A DNA stretch of 64,000 bases. Origin: Pseudoxanthomonas sp. CF125. GTDB taxonomy: Bacteria; Pseudomonadota; Gammaproteobacteria; Xanthomonadales; Xanthomonadaceae. Both the position numbers and the translations under genes were made by a program. Shown here one piece after another: positions 9,585-18,390 of this stretch. Numbering within the stretch: position 1 is the stretch's first letter; the number at the start of each line of letters is the position of its first letter. The stretch covers positions 62,001 to 126,000 of the forward strand of contig NZ_FNLD01000003.1 in NCBI RefSeq assembly GCF_900104085.1, written 5' to 3'. The notes under the pieces are model-generated. The model was not told the DNA's origin and searched no databases. It saw only the letters and a list, made by a program, of their open reading frames with translations.

Positions 9585-10767
9585 ATGCACCGACGCGTTC
9601 GATGCGATAGCCACCGCGGGCGCGATCGACCAGATGGAGAATGCCGAAGATCAGCGCGATCAGCACCGGCAGCACCGCCCACACCGGCAACACATTCGTT
9701 GCGCCGTAGTTGTTGTTGATCCACCCCATGACCGGGCCGGCGACCGCAGTCGAGAACGCGCCGGCGGCGCCGACCATCGCCAGCGCCAGTGCGCCGCCAC
9801 GAGGGAAGCGCTCGGAAGTCAGTCCCAGCATGGTCGGCCACCAGAATGCAGTGCCTACCGCGAGCAATGCCGCAGCGGCGAACGCCAGCACCGGCGTATC
9901 GGCACGCCCGAACAGCCAAAGCCCGAGCGCCGCGATCGGCGCGGTCACCGCGATCAGCGTCACCGGCGACAACCGGTGCGCCAAGACTCCGCCGAACTGC
10001 CGCAGCGCGTACATGATGCCGTTGATCCACACCAGCAGCAGCACGCCGGCCTGCAGTGTGCTGTGCATGACCTCGTTGAAGATATTGCTGACCCATTGCC
10101 CCGGGCCGAGCTCGGTGGCCGCGGTCAACCACATGCAGACGAACACCACCAGGAACAGCGGGCGCTTGAGCTCGCCATACATCGCCGCAGTGGAAACGCC
10201 CGCCGCTTTGCGTTCGCTGTCGGGAAAACGCTGGGCGAAGAACATGGCTGCGTAGATCGCCGACGGCACCAGCATCAACAGCATCTTCGACTGCCAGCCC
10301 AGGCCCAGCTGGGTGAAGGCGAAGGCGAGCACGCCGCCGATCACGATGCCGCCCGGGAACCAGGCATGCAGCTTCACCAGCCGCGCGGTCTTGTCTTCGC
10401 GGTACAGCGTGGCGATGAGCGGATTGATGCCGGCTTCGACAAAACCATTCGCGATGCCGATCACCACCGTGGCCGCGAACAGCATGGTGAAATCGGTGGC
10501 GAACACCGTAAGCAGCACGCCTGCGATATGTCCTACCGCCGCAAGCTTCAGCAGCCGCCCCATACCCAACAGATCGCACAGCGTGCCGCCGAACAGGATC
10601 GACAGGCCGAAGCCCCAGAACGCGGCACCGCTGATCCAGCCCAACTGGATTTTGTCGAGCCCGAACGCGAGTTCCAACTCCCCCATGATGTCGCCACGGA
10701 TGGCGAAGGACATCGCCGTGGCCAACAGGGCGATACAACTGGCGACGAACAGGCGCTGCGGGTTCAT
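9583..10767 (-). CDS. MFS transporter, probable sugar permease
   Basis: 394-aa polytopic inner-membrane protein with about twelve hydrophobic helices. Family traits: the loop GGTLCDLLGMGRLLKLA after helix 2, GIANGFVEAGINPLIATLY in helix 4-5, and a second half beginning around KRPLFLVVFVCMWLTAA. The fold resembles sugar MFS permeases found next to GMC/isomerase loci. ATG 10767 has GGAG eight nt upstream. Position between DUF1080 and isomerase genes suggests it brings an oxidised (keto-) mono- or disaccharide into the cytoplasm; substrate not proven. Confidence 0.9.
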   Translation of the reverse strand: MNPQRLFVASCIALLATAMSFAIRGDIMGELELAFGLDKIQLGWISGAAFWGFGLSILFGGTLCDLLGMGRLLKLAAVGHIAGVLLTVFATDFTMLFAATVVIGIANGFVEAGINPLIATLYREDKTARLVKLHAWFPGGIVIGGVLAFAFTQLGLGWQSKMLLMLVPSAIYAAMFFAQRFPDSERKAAGVSTAAMYGELKRPLFLVVFVCMWLTAATELGPGQWVSNIFNEVMHSTLQAGVLLLVWINGIMYALRQFGGVLAHRLSPVTLIAVTAPIAALGLWLFGRADTPVLAFAAAALLAVGTAFWWPTMLGLTSERFPRGGALALAMVGAAGAFSTAVAGPVMGWINNNYGATNVLPVWAVLPVLIALIFGILHLVDRARGGYRIERVGA

Positions 10768-10802
10768 AGGTTTCTCCGCGAATGGCGAATGGGACGAAGG
10801 CT

Positions 10803-11444
10803 TCAGGGCAACGCACGCACCTTGATGTTGCGGTAGCGCACTTCGCTGTCCGGATCGTGCGCCTGCAGCGCGAAGGTGCCCGAGGATAGCACCCGGCCGC
10901 TCATGTCGGCCGGTCGCTCCGGTTGCTCGGGCTGCGTGTAGTCGACGATCGGCTTGTCATCGACGAAGGTGCGGATGCGGCGACCCTCGACGCGTATGCG
11001 CAGGGTGAACCAGACGTCGTCCTTGGCCGGCGCCTGGTAGTTGTCCTTGACTGCGTACAGGCCGCCGGTGCGCTTGGGGTCGCTCTGGCTGTTGTTGACC
11101 TGCACTTCATAGCCTTTGGCTGGCCAACCTTCGTCCTGCCAGGCAGTATGGAAGTAGACGCCGGAATTGGCGCCGGGCTTGGTCATGACTTCGAGCTGCA
11201 GTTCGAAGTTGCGGAAATCGTGACGCTCCACCGCGCCGACGTAGTACAGATGCGAACGCGGACCCCGCACCACGATCGCGCCGTCGCGCACGCTGAACGA
11301 ACCCGGCGCCTCGCTGGCACGCCAGCCGTCCAGCGTCTTGCCATCGAACAACGATTGCCAGTCCTGACTCGCCGGTTCTGCGGCGTGCGCACTCGTGCAA
11401 ATGGCCAGTGCCAGCAGGCAGGCGCCGAGTAAACGAAGGTACAT
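10803..11444 (-). CDS. DUF1080 (3-keto-disaccharide hydrolase-type) secreted protein, short form
   Basis: 213-aa protein with a signal peptide (hydrophobic LLGACLLALAIC, cleavage near SAHA/AEP) followed by a single concanavalin-like domain: WQSLFDGKTLDGWRA, NSGVYFHTAW, GYEVQVNNSQSD and the end RYRNIKVRALP. These are hallmarks of PF06439, members of which split 3-keto-glycosides or bind sugars. Start ATG 11444 has GGAG upstream; the longer frame would lack a signal peptide. It lies 36 nt upstream of the permease. Predicted to work in the periplasm on the product of the neighbouring dehydrogenase. Confidence 0.9.
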   Translation of the reverse strand: MYLRLLGACLLALAICTSAHAAEPASQDWQSLFDGKTLDGWRASEAPGSFSVRDGAIVVRGPRSHLYYVGAVERHDFRNFELQLEVMTKPGANSGVYFHTAWQDEGWPAKGYEVQVNNSQSDPKRTGGLYAVKDNYQAPAKDDVWFTLRIRVEGRRIRTFVDDKPIVDYTQPEQPERPADMSGRVLSSGTFALQAHDPDSEVRYRNIKVRALP

Positions 11445-11553
11445 GCGATATGTTCTCCAGGTAGACCGGCGCGCGGCCGGCATGGATCGGCACGATGCCG
11501 CGGTCAGCGTGAACATTGCGCTCATTGCGGCACGCGGCGTGTGATCAGCGTCA

Positions 11554-12177
11554 TCAGCCCACTCCCACCAGCTTGAGCACTTCCGGTGGCGGCCCGTCGA
11601 AACTGGCCAATGGCACGTTGCCGACATAGCCCAGGTACTGCCGGCCCTGCGGCGATGTGCAGAACCCACCGATGGTCAGGTCGCGATAACGGGCGAAGAA
11701 TTCGGCGGCCTGTTTGAACTCGGCGCGTGCCCTGGGCAGATAGCTGATGTCGTCGCAGATCGCGCTGCGCTGGCTCACGCTCGCTCCGCTGAAGCTGCGC
11801 GAAAAACGCTGCTCCGCCTGCTCGTCCAGCCAGTCGAATCCGGCCAGGATCAGCTTCCGATCGGCGGTCTGTTGTGGATACGGCGCGCTGACCCATTCGT
11901 TGATGAAATCGACCACGCCGACCGCGACCGCGCCCGGCCCCTCCGCATCGGCCGGGACGATCAGGTCGCACAGCGCGGTGGCGGTGCGCCGCTGCTGCTC
12001 GTCCAGCGTCAGCGGCCAGACCGAACCCGGTCCATAGACCTTGAGCAGGTCCGGGTCGGTGCCGTAGCCCACGCCCGAAGGCAGCTTCGGCGGCGGCTCG
12101 GAACTGCAGCCGGCCAGATGCATCATCGGCAGCGCGGCCGCGCTCAACATCCATTTCAGCGAAGTGCGGCGGTCCAT
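11554..12177 (-). CDS. Gluconate 2-dehydrogenase subunit 3-type small subunit of a GMC dehydrogenase (operon 1)
   Basis: 207-aa exported protein. The N-terminus MDRRTSLKWMLSAAALP is a Tat-like twin-arginine signal that ends in a possible lipobox (HLAGC). The mature part with QRRTATALCDLIVPADAEGPGA matches the small, Tat-targeted subunit of membrane FAD dehydrogenases (gluconate 2-dehydrogenase subunit 3, LacC, glucose dehydrogenase gamma). It carries the cofactor-less large subunit through the Tat pore. ATG 12177 overlaps the GMC stop by one base (TGATG), so the two are made together. Confidence 0.88.
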   Translation of the reverse strand: MDRRTSLKWMLSAAALPMMHLAGCSSEPPPKLPSGVGYGTDPDLLKVYGPGSVWPLTLDEQQRRTATALCDLIVPADAEGPGAVAVGVVDFINEWVSAPYPQQTADRKLILAGFDWLDEQAEQRFSRSFSGASVSQRSAICDDISYLPRARAEFKQAAEFFARYRDLTIGGFCTSPQGRQYLGYVGNVPLASFDGPPPEVLKLVGVG

Positions 12178-13979
12178 CAAAGCTCCTTGCGGCGCATGCG
12201 CGCCAGCATGTGATCGGAGGCGCGCCAGGCCAGCGCCATGATCGTCAGCGTCGGGTTTTTGTCGGCATTGGACGCGAAGACTGCACCGTCGGTGATGTAG
12301 AGATTGTCAACGTCCCAGGTGCGGCACCACCGGTCCGTGACCGAGGTCTTCGGATCGGCGCCCATGATCGCGCCGCCCAGTTCGTGAATGATATAGCCGC
12401 CTGGTTTGATCGCCTTGGCGCCGTCCGTCTCGACCTTGCCCTGCACGCGCCCGCCCATCGACTCGATGATGTCGGCGAAGGTGCGTTGCATGTGCGCAGC
12501 CTGGCGGGTTTCATGCTCGGACCACTGCCAATGGAAGCGCAGCACCGGGATGCCCCACTTGTCCTTCACCTGCGGGTCGATCTCGCAGTACGAATTCTCG
12601 TTGGGAATCATCTCGCCGCGGCCGGCGAAACCGACGAAGGAGCCGTAGTAGCGACGCACGTCTTGCTTGAACTTCTGGCCGTAGCTGCCGCCTGTGAGCC
12701 AATCGAGCCCAGCGCCGGTGTTCAGCCCGGGCATGCGCCGGCCGCCGCCGAACTCGATGTGGTAGCCGCGCGCGAAACCGAGCTTGCCGGCCAGTTGCTC
12801 CTGGTAGAGCCACCACGGCGAATACATGTGGCCGCCGTCGGCACCGTCCTCGTTGTGCAGCGGCAGGTTCTCCAGCAATGGCACCTGCCCGCTCAGATCG
12901 GCGCCGACAGTGTCCATCAGATAACGGCCGACCTTGCCGCTGGAATTGGCCAGGCCGTTGGGGAACGAGGTGGACTTGGAGTTGAGCAGGATCCGCGCCG
13001 ATTCGCAGGCGCTGGCCGCGAGCACCACCACACGCGCGGAGGCTGCGAACTCCTTGCCGCTGGTCCTGTCGATGAAGCGCACGCCATCGGCCTTGCCGTT
13101 CGCGCCCAGCACCACCTCGCGCACCATGGCATCGCAGACGATGTCCAGGCGGCCGGTCGCCAGCGCCGGCGGCAGGTGCACGGTGGTCGACTGGTAGTTG
13201 GCGCCGGTCGAGCAGCCGCGACCGCAAGGCGTCGCCCACCAACAGGCCGCGCGGCGCAGCATCGACTCGCGCAGGATGCGCTGCGCCTCCGGGTTGCCCG
13301 GGTGCAACTTCGCCGGCAGGTTGTCCGCATCCAGACGCCGGGTCAGCACCGCACGGTGGCCGGCGACCACCGGCACGCCCAGGCGCCCGGCACGCTGCTG
13401 CACCAGCAGGTCGCTGACCTTGGGCTTGGGCGGCGGCAGCAATACGCCGGCAGGCGAATCGGGCGTGTTCTCCAGGCCATCGTTGTCGCCGTACACGCCG
13501 ATCAGCATCTCGACCTTGTCGTAGTACGGCGCCACATCGGCGTAATCGATCGGCCAGTCGAAGCCCAAGCCGTCGCGGCTGTAGGGTTTGAAATCGTAGG
13601 CGCCGTTGCGCAGCGAGATCCGGCCCCAGTGATTGGTGCGGCCGCCCAGCATGCGCGCGCGCCACCAGTCGAACCGGCCGGCATGGTCTTCCCGTGCGTT
13701 GACATACGGTTCGCCGGGCACCTGCCAGCCGCCGTCGATGGTGGCGTCGTAGAAACCGAACGCTTTTTCCGGTGTCGAGGTGCCGCGCAGCGGCGCCTGG
13801 TCCGGAGTCTGGAACATCGGCGTTTCGGTTTCCGGCGTGTAGTTGCGCCCGGCTTCGAGCATCAGCACCCGGGCGCCTTCCATGCACAGCGTGTAGGCGG
13901 TCTGGCCTCCGGCTGCGCCGGAGCCCACCACGATCACGTCATAGGTTTGTTTGATGGCGCCCGCAGTCAGGAAAGGCAC
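12177..13979 (-). CDS. GMC-family FAD dehydrogenase, large subunit, with CX5CX3C (operon 1)
   Basis: 600-aa flavoprotein: YDVIVVGSGAAGGQTAYTL at the N-terminus binds FAD, GGRTNHWGR is the second GMC signature, and HELGGAIMGAD plus DKNPTLTIMALAWR hold the catalytic His/Asn region. Mid-protein, CWWATPCGRGC has the spacing C-x5-C-x3-C, the same as the three Cys that bind a [3Fe-4S] cluster in the Burkholderia glucose dehydrogenase alpha subunit. GTG 13979 is preceded by GAGG. With the downstream small subunit it should form a periplasmic glucoside 3-dehydrogenase-like complex. No cytochrome c subunit gene follows, so the electron acceptor must be encoded elsewhere. Confidence 0.9.
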   Translation of the reverse strand: MPFLTAGAIKQTYDVIVVGSGAAGGQTAYTLCMEGARVLMLEAGRNYTPETETPMFQTPDQAPLRGTSTPEKAFGFYDATIDGGWQVPGEPYVNAREDHAGRFDWWRARMLGGRTNHWGRISLRNGAYDFKPYSRDGLGFDWPIDYADVAPYYDKVEMLIGVYGDNDGLENTPDSPAGVLLPPPKPKVSDLLVQQRAGRLGVPVVAGHRAVLTRRLDADNLPAKLHPGNPEAQRILRESMLRRAACWWATPCGRGCSTGANYQSTTVHLPPALATGRLDIVCDAMVREVVLGANGKADGVRFIDRTSGKEFAASARVVVLAASACESARILLNSKSTSFPNGLANSSGKVGRYLMDTVGADLSGQVPLLENLPLHNEDGADGGHMYSPWWLYQEQLAGKLGFARGYHIEFGGGRRMPGLNTGAGLDWLTGGSYGQKFKQDVRRYYGSFVGFAGRGEMIPNENSYCEIDPQVKDKWGIPVLRFHWQWSEHETRQAAHMQRTFADIIESMGGRVQGKVETDGAKAIKPGGYIIHELGGAIMGADPKTSVTDRWCRTWDVDNLYITDGAVFASNADKNPTLTIMALAWRASDHMLARMRRKEL

Positions 13980-13998
13980 GGCATGACCTCGGCGCGCG

Positions 13999-14901
13999 TC
14001 ATGGTTTCAAACGGCTCAGGTAATCGAAGCTCAGCTTCGCGCTTTCCAGCGGCGGCCGCTCGAAATTCTCCTGCTCCACGAAATAATGCCGGATGCGCTG
14101 CGGATCCATGGCCGCGAACAGTTTCGGCCAGTCCACGCGACCGCTGCCGACCTCGGTGGTCTGGGTATCGACGCGGTCGACGCCCGTTTTTGCGTCCTTG
14201 CGCACGTCCTTGACGTGCAGGGAGGAAATACGGTCCGCATGGCGAGTGAGCAGCCGCAGCGGATCGGCGCCTGCAGCGGTAACCCAGCCGATGTCGAGCT
14301 CCATCGTCACCAACTCCGCATCCGTGAGCCGCAACAATTCGTCGTAGGCCACCACGCCGTCGTAGGAGCGGAACTCCATGTTGTGGTTGTGGTAGCCGCA
14401 GGTGATGCCCGCCTTGCGGGTGAGCTCGCCCATGCGGTTGAGCTGCTCGGCGTTCCATTTCCAGTCGTCCAGGGTCATGCCGGCGGCGAGCGCATTGCCG
14501 TCCTTGAAACGCTCGTCCGCGGTCGATGGAAACGAGATCACGAGGTATTGCGAGCCGATCGCCTTTGCGTAGTCGATGCGCTGCTGCAGGTCTTTCTGCG
14601 CGTCGGCCATGCCGCAGTGCATGCTGGGGGCGGTCAGGCCGTTGTCGCGAAGCATGGCCAACACCTCGGCGGCGGGCGCGTTCGGCACGCCTGCGAACTC
14701 GACCTCGCCATACCCGATCGTACTGACCGCCTTCAAAGCGCCCGCAAGGTCCTTTGCGACATCGTCCCGGATCGTCCACAACTGCAACCCGATCGGCTTG
14801 TTGAGCGGCCCGATGCGCGGTTTCGCGGCAAATGCATTTAGGGAAGTCATCGCCATAAGCGCAAGTGAGCCGTGTTGGAGAAATGCACGTCGGGTCAACA
14901 T
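13999..14901 (-). CDS. Exported sugar phosphate isomerase/epimerase-family protein (Tat signal)
   Basis: 300-aa TIM-barrel protein with a twin-arginine leader (LTRRAFLQHGSLALMAM, cleavage near AFA). The barrel shows IGYGEVEFAGV, APSMHCG, ITCGYHNHNMEFRSYDG, VTMELDIGW, SLHVKDVRKD and RHYFVEQENFE, placing metal ligands as in xylose isomerase-like enzymes. Exported members of this family occur in 3-keto-glycoside gene sets, where they are thought to act on keto-sugars outside the cytoplasm. First gene of the minus-strand operon; ATG 14901 chosen because the signal peptide starts there. It stands 170 nt from the divergent GMC gene. Confidence 0.88.
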   Translation of the reverse strand: MLTRRAFLQHGSLALMAMTSLNAFAAKPRIGPLNKPIGLQLWTIRDDVAKDLAGALKAVSTIGYGEVEFAGVPNAPAAEVLAMLRDNGLTAPSMHCGMADAQKDLQQRIDYAKAIGSQYLVISFPSTADERFKDGNALAAGMTLDDWKWNAEQLNRMGELTRKAGITCGYHNHNMEFRSYDGVVAYDELLRLTDAELVTMELDIGWVTAAGADPLRLLTRHADRISSLHVKDVRKDAKTGVDRVDTQTTEVGSGRVDWPKLFAAMDPQRIRHYFVEQENFERPPLESAKLSFDYLSRLKP

Positions 14902-14944
14902 CGTGTGTCCTCGCCCCTCAGAAAAATATATCCGCTGGCATTCA

Positions 14945-14992
14945 TCGAACAATGCTGCATTGCGACAACGCCTTCGCATTGCAAATGTTCGA
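14945..14992. promoter_or_regulatory. Large imperfect palindrome in shared divergent promoter (putative operator)
   Basis: In the 170 nt between the two divergent sugar operons, TCGAACA at 14945-14951 faces TGTTCGA at 14986-14992, with inner arms TGCATTGCGA and TCGCATTGCA that pair with one mismatch. Its place and symmetry suggest the binding site of a regulator that controls both operons. No regulator gene is adjacent. Confidence 0.5.
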
Positions 14993-15071
14993 CGCCCGTC
15001 TTGATTGGCGTTTCGATATTACTCACTTTTCGCGGTAGAGTTCCATCGAGCTAGCTCGAGGAAACGAAAGT

Positions 15072-16757
15072 ATGGCGGCTGGGAACAGTTCCTTTGATGC
15101 GATCGTGGTCGGTACCGGCATCAGCGGCGGATGGGCCGCGAAAGAGCTGACCGAAAAAGGATTGAAAACACTGGTGCTCGATCGCGGGCGCATGGTGGAA
15201 CATGGCGACTATCCCACCGCGAACCTGCAGCTCTGGGAGCTGCCCTATGGCGGCCGCCCCACCCAAGAGGATATCGACAAGCAATCGGTCGCCGAACGCG
15301 GCGGCGTGCTCTCGCAAGCAACCAAGCACTGGTTCGTCAACGATATGGATCATCCCTATATCGAGAAGAAACCTTTCGCCTGGGTGCGCGGTTATCACGT
15401 CGGCGGCCGTTCCATCATGTGGGGCCGGCAGTCGTACCGCTGGAGTCCGATGGACTTCGAGGCGAATGCGAAAGACGGCGTCGGCGTGGACTGGCCCATC
15501 CGCTACGAGGAACTCGCGCCGTGGTACGACCGCGTGGAGAGCTTCATCGGCGTGAGCGGCCAGGCCGAAGGCTATGAGCAACTGCCGGACGGCAGATTCC
15601 TGCCGCCGATGGAGTTGAATTGCGTCGAGCTGCACCTGAAGCAGCAGATCGCCGACAAAATGGGTCGCGCGCTCACCATCGGCAGGACCGCGAATCTCAC
15701 CGCGCCGCTCGCGCACAGCCCGCAGCGCGGCACCTGCCAGTACCGCAATCTGTGCTGGCGCGGCTGTCCGTTCGGGGCCTACTTCAGCAGCAACTCCAGC
15801 ACGCTTCCTGCGGCGGAGAAAACCGGAAACATGACGTTGCGGCCCAATTCGATCGTCTACGAGCTCATCCATGACGCGAAGAACGATCGGGCCAGCGGCG
15901 TGCGCGTGCTGGATGCGGAAACCAACGAGCAGATGGAATTCCACGCCAAGGTGATCTTCCTGTGCGCGTCCACGTTCGGTTCCACGCAAATCCTGATGAA
16001 TTCCGTCTCCAGCAGGTTTCCCGACGGTTTCGGCAACGACAGCGGCGAGCTCGGCTGCAACATCATGGATCATCACCTGGGCGCCGGCGCCTCGGCGGTT
16101 GCCGAAGGTTTCGACGACAAGTACTACTCCGGTCAGCGGCCCAACGGTATCTACATTCCGCGTTTCGTCAATATCGGCAAGGACAAGCGCGACTACCTGC
16201 GCGGTTTCGGCTATCAGGGCGGTGCCGGGCGTTCGGGATGGACCCGACTGCTTGAAGATTCCACGCTGGGCGCGGACCTGAAAACGAAGGCCGCGGAGCC
16301 TGGGCCGTGGCACATGGGGCTGACCGGCTTCGGCGAAACCCTTCCCTATCACGACAATCGCGTCACCCTCGATCGCACCCGCAAGGACAAGCATGGGCTT
16401 CCCGTGCTGGCGTTCGATGCGGCGCTGCGCGAGAACGAACTGAAGATGCGCCAGGACATGGCGGCCGAAGCCGCGACGATGCTGGAAGCGGCGGGATTCA
16501 AGAATGTCCACGAGTACGACGGCGGCGATGTACTGGGCATAGGCATCCATGAGATGGGCACCGCGCGCATGGGCCGGGATCCGGAAACTTCCGTGCTCAA
16601 TGCCTGGAATCAGGTGCATGCCTGCAAGAACGTGTATGTCACCGATGGTTCCTGCATGACGTCCTCGGCGTGCCAGAACCCATCGCTGACGTACATGGCG
16701 TTGACGGCGCGCGCCGCCGATCACGCCGTCCAGGAACTGAAACGGATGAATCTATGA
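15072..16757 (+). CDS. GMC-family FAD dehydrogenase, large subunit, with CX5CX3C (operon 2)
   Basis: 561-aa paralogue of the large subunit in the divergent operon. FAD site FDAIVVGTGISGGWAAKE, second signature HVGGRSIMWGRQSY, C-terminal IHEMGTARMGRD and TSSACQNPSLTYMALTA with active-site His/Asn. CQYRNLCWRGCPFG again has the C-x5-C-x3-C spacing of a [3Fe-4S] cluster ligand set. ATG 15072 has GAGGA at a good distance. The stop overlaps the small-subunit start (ATGA). A periplasmic sugar/glycoside dehydrogenase is inferred; the divergence from its paralogue suggests a different substrate. Confidence 0.9.
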   Translation: MAAGNSSFDAIVVGTGISGGWAAKELTEKGLKTLVLDRGRMVEHGDYPTANLQLWELPYGGRPTQEDIDKQSVAERGGVLSQATKHWFVNDMDHPYIEKKPFAWVRGYHVGGRSIMWGRQSYRWSPMDFEANAKDGVGVDWPIRYEELAPWYDRVESFIGVSGQAEGYEQLPDGRFLPPMELNCVELHLKQQIADKMGRALTIGRTANLTAPLAHSPQRGTCQYRNLCWRGCPFGAYFSSNSSTLPAAEKTGNMTLRPNSIVYELIHDAKNDRASGVRVLDAETNEQMEFHAKVIFLCASTFGSTQILMNSVSSRFPDGFGNDSGELGCNIMDHHLGAGASAVAEGFDDKYYSGQRPNGIYIPRFVNIGKDKRDYLRGFGYQGGAGRSGWTRLLEDSTLGADLKTKAAEPGPWHMGLTGFGETLPYHDNRVTLDRTRKDKHGLPVLAFDAALRENELKMRQDMAAEAATMLEAAGFKNVHEYDGGDVLGIGIHEMGTARMGRDPETSVLNAWNQVHACKNVYVTDGSCMTSSACQNPSLTYMALTARAADHAVQELKRMNL

Positions 16758-17383
16758 AGACCGACATCAACCGCCGAGAAGCGATACGCCGGGTCGCCTT
16801 GCTGATGGGCGGCGCCGTTTCGGCGCCGGCCATCCTTGGCGTGCTCGCCGGCTGCTCGGCCGAGCCGGACGCGGAGGCCGAATGGAAGCCGACCTTCCTC
16901 ACCCAGGCGCAGGCCGCGCTGGTGGCGGAAGTCGCCGAGATCATGATCCCCCGCACGGATACGCCGGGCGCGAAAGATGTCGGTATTCCGGCTTTCATCG
17001 ACAAGATGTTGAAGGATGTCTACCCGAAGGATGAGCAGGCGCGCTTCGTCGCTGGACTCGCTGACTTCGAAACCCAGGCCAGGCGCGAACACGGGCGCAC
17101 CTTCGTTGAGCTGGAACCGGCGCTGCGCGCGGCGCTGGTCAAACAAGCGCATGACCCGGCCGTCGAGGTGGAGCGTGAGGCCACCCAGCCCGCCGCCGAG
17201 CGGGGCCGTCCTTTCATCCTCATGACGAAAGAACTGACGCTGCTCGGTTACTTCACCTCCGAACCCGGCGCCACGCAGGTACTGCAGTACCGCCCCGTTC
17301 CGGGTGCGTATCACGCCTGCGTTCCGCTGAAGCAGGCGGGGAAAGGCAAGACCTGGGCCACCGAGACGAGCTATCGATTCTGA
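16754..17383 (+). CDS. Gluconate 2-dehydrogenase subunit 3-type small subunit (operon 2)
   Basis: 209-aa partner of the preceding GMC protein. Twin-arginine leader (INRREAIRRVALLMGGAV) with a possible lipobox (VLAGC), then TQAQAALVAEVAEIMIPRTD and TPGAKDVGIPAFIDKML, diagnostic for the family, and a C-terminal GYFTSEPGATQVLQY. ATG 16754 overlaps the large-subunit stop by 4 nt, so translation is coupled. It should escort the large subunit through Tat. Longer readings upstream are only the other frame of the GMC gene. Confidence 0.9.
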   Translation: MKTDINRREAIRRVALLMGGAVSAPAILGVLAGCSAEPDAEAEWKPTFLTQAQAALVAEVAEIMIPRTDTPGAKDVGIPAFIDKMLKDVYPKDEQARFVAGLADFETQARREHGRTFVELEPALRAALVKQAHDPAVEVEREATQPAAERGRPFILMTKELTLLGYFTSEPGATQVLQYRPVPGAYHACVPLKQAGKGKTWATETSYRF

Positions 17384-17444
17384 TTCGTTCAACGGGACGG
17401 AAGCGACTAACGCGGTAGCCCCACCTCTCAAACAGGACCGACGG

Positions 17445-18353
17445 ATGAATTCGCATCCCAGACCCATCGCGCGCTCGCGCTGCTGCTTTCTCCTTTTCGC
17501 CGCACTGTTCGGGGGCGGCGCGGCGGCAGGCACCCCTGCCGATAAAGAGGAATGGATAGCGTTGTTCAACGGCCGCGATCTCGACGGATGGACAGCGAAG
17601 ATCACCGGCCACGCGCTTGGGGACAACTTCGCAAACACGTTCCGTGTCGAGGACGGGCTGCTCAAGGTGCGCTACGACCAGTACCAATCCTTCGGCAACA
17701 AGTTCGGTCACCTGTTCTACAAGGATCCGTTTTCCTACTATCGCCTGGTGGTGGAATACCGCTTCGTCGGCGAGCAGGCGCCGCATGGCCCCGGGAGCTG
17801 GGCCTTGCGCAACAGCGGAGCGATGTTGCATTCGCCGCACCCGCGCACGATGGGGCGCGACCAGGATTTCCCCATTTCCATCGAGGTGCAGTTCCTCGGC
17901 GGCCTGGGCGACGGCAAGGCGCGCTCGACGATGAACCTGTGCACGCCGGGGACGGAGGTCGTGTATCAGGGCTCTATTTATCCCGAGCATTGCCTCAGCT
18001 CCGCTTCGAAAACCTTGGACGGCGACCAATGGGTACGCGCGGAAGTACTGGTCCTGGGCAGCGGGCAGATCACCCATTTCGTCAATGGAGAGGAAGTGCT
18101 CGAGTACGCATTGCCGCAATTCGGCGGCGGCGGCGTGTCGGATTTCGACCCAGCGGCCAAACCCGACGGGCAACTGATCGAAGGCGGCTATATCTCGTTG
18201 CAGAGCGAATCGCACCCGATCGACGTCCGCAAGGTGGAACTGCTCAATCTCGCCGGCTGCATGGACCGCAGCGCAAGCAGCTACAAGCGCTACTACGTCA
18301 AGTCCGTGCCTGAAAGCTGTGTGTATGCGAAAGGCGCGAAGCCGGAAAAATAG
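17445..18353 (+). CDS. DUF1080 secreted protein, long form
   Basis: 302-aa protein: signal peptide (CCFLLFAALFGGGAAAG), then WIALFNGRDLDGWTAK, the opening of PF06439, followed by FYKDPFSYYRLVVEYRF, GSWALRNSGAMLHSP, FPISIEVQFLGG, WVRAEVLVLGSG and GGYISLQSESHPIDVRKVEL. It is about 90 residues longer than its paralogue at 10803 and ends in a Cys-bearing tail (LAGCMDRS..., PESCVYAKG). Such proteins hydrolyse or eliminate 3-keto-glycosides. Third gene of the plus-strand operon, 61 nt after the small subunit. Confidence 0.9.
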   Translation: MNSHPRPIARSRCCFLLFAALFGGGAAAGTPADKEEWIALFNGRDLDGWTAKITGHALGDNFANTFRVEDGLLKVRYDQYQSFGNKFGHLFYKDPFSYYRLVVEYRFVGEQAPHGPGSWALRNSGAMLHSPHPRTMGRDQDFPISIEVQFLGGLGDGKARSTMNLCTPGTEVVYQGSIYPEHCLSSASKTLDGDQWVRAEVLVLGSGQITHFVNGEEVLEYALPQFGGGGVSDFDPAAKPDGQLIEGGYISLQSESHPIDVRKVELLNLAGCMDRSASSYKRYYVKSVPESCVYAKGAKPEK

Positions 18354-18371
18354 CACCGGCGTTATTCGTGC

Positions 18372-18390
18372 GCCGCTGCTCCGCAGCGGC
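18372..18390. terminator. Hairpin between convergent genes
   Basis: GCCGCTGC-TCC-GCAGCGGC forms an 8-bp stem shortly after the DUF1080 stop. No clear T-run follows, so terminator function is only suggested. The rest of 18354-18572 shows nothing recognisable. Confidence 0.4.

Noticed and set aside
9463-10836. 457-aa plus-strand frame opposite the MFS gene
   Set aside because: His/Arg/Gln-rich shadow; the minus-strand frame has twelve membrane helices.
12210-14213. 667-aa plus-strand frame opposite the GMC gene
   Set aside because: Low-complexity shadow of the large subunit and isomerase genes.
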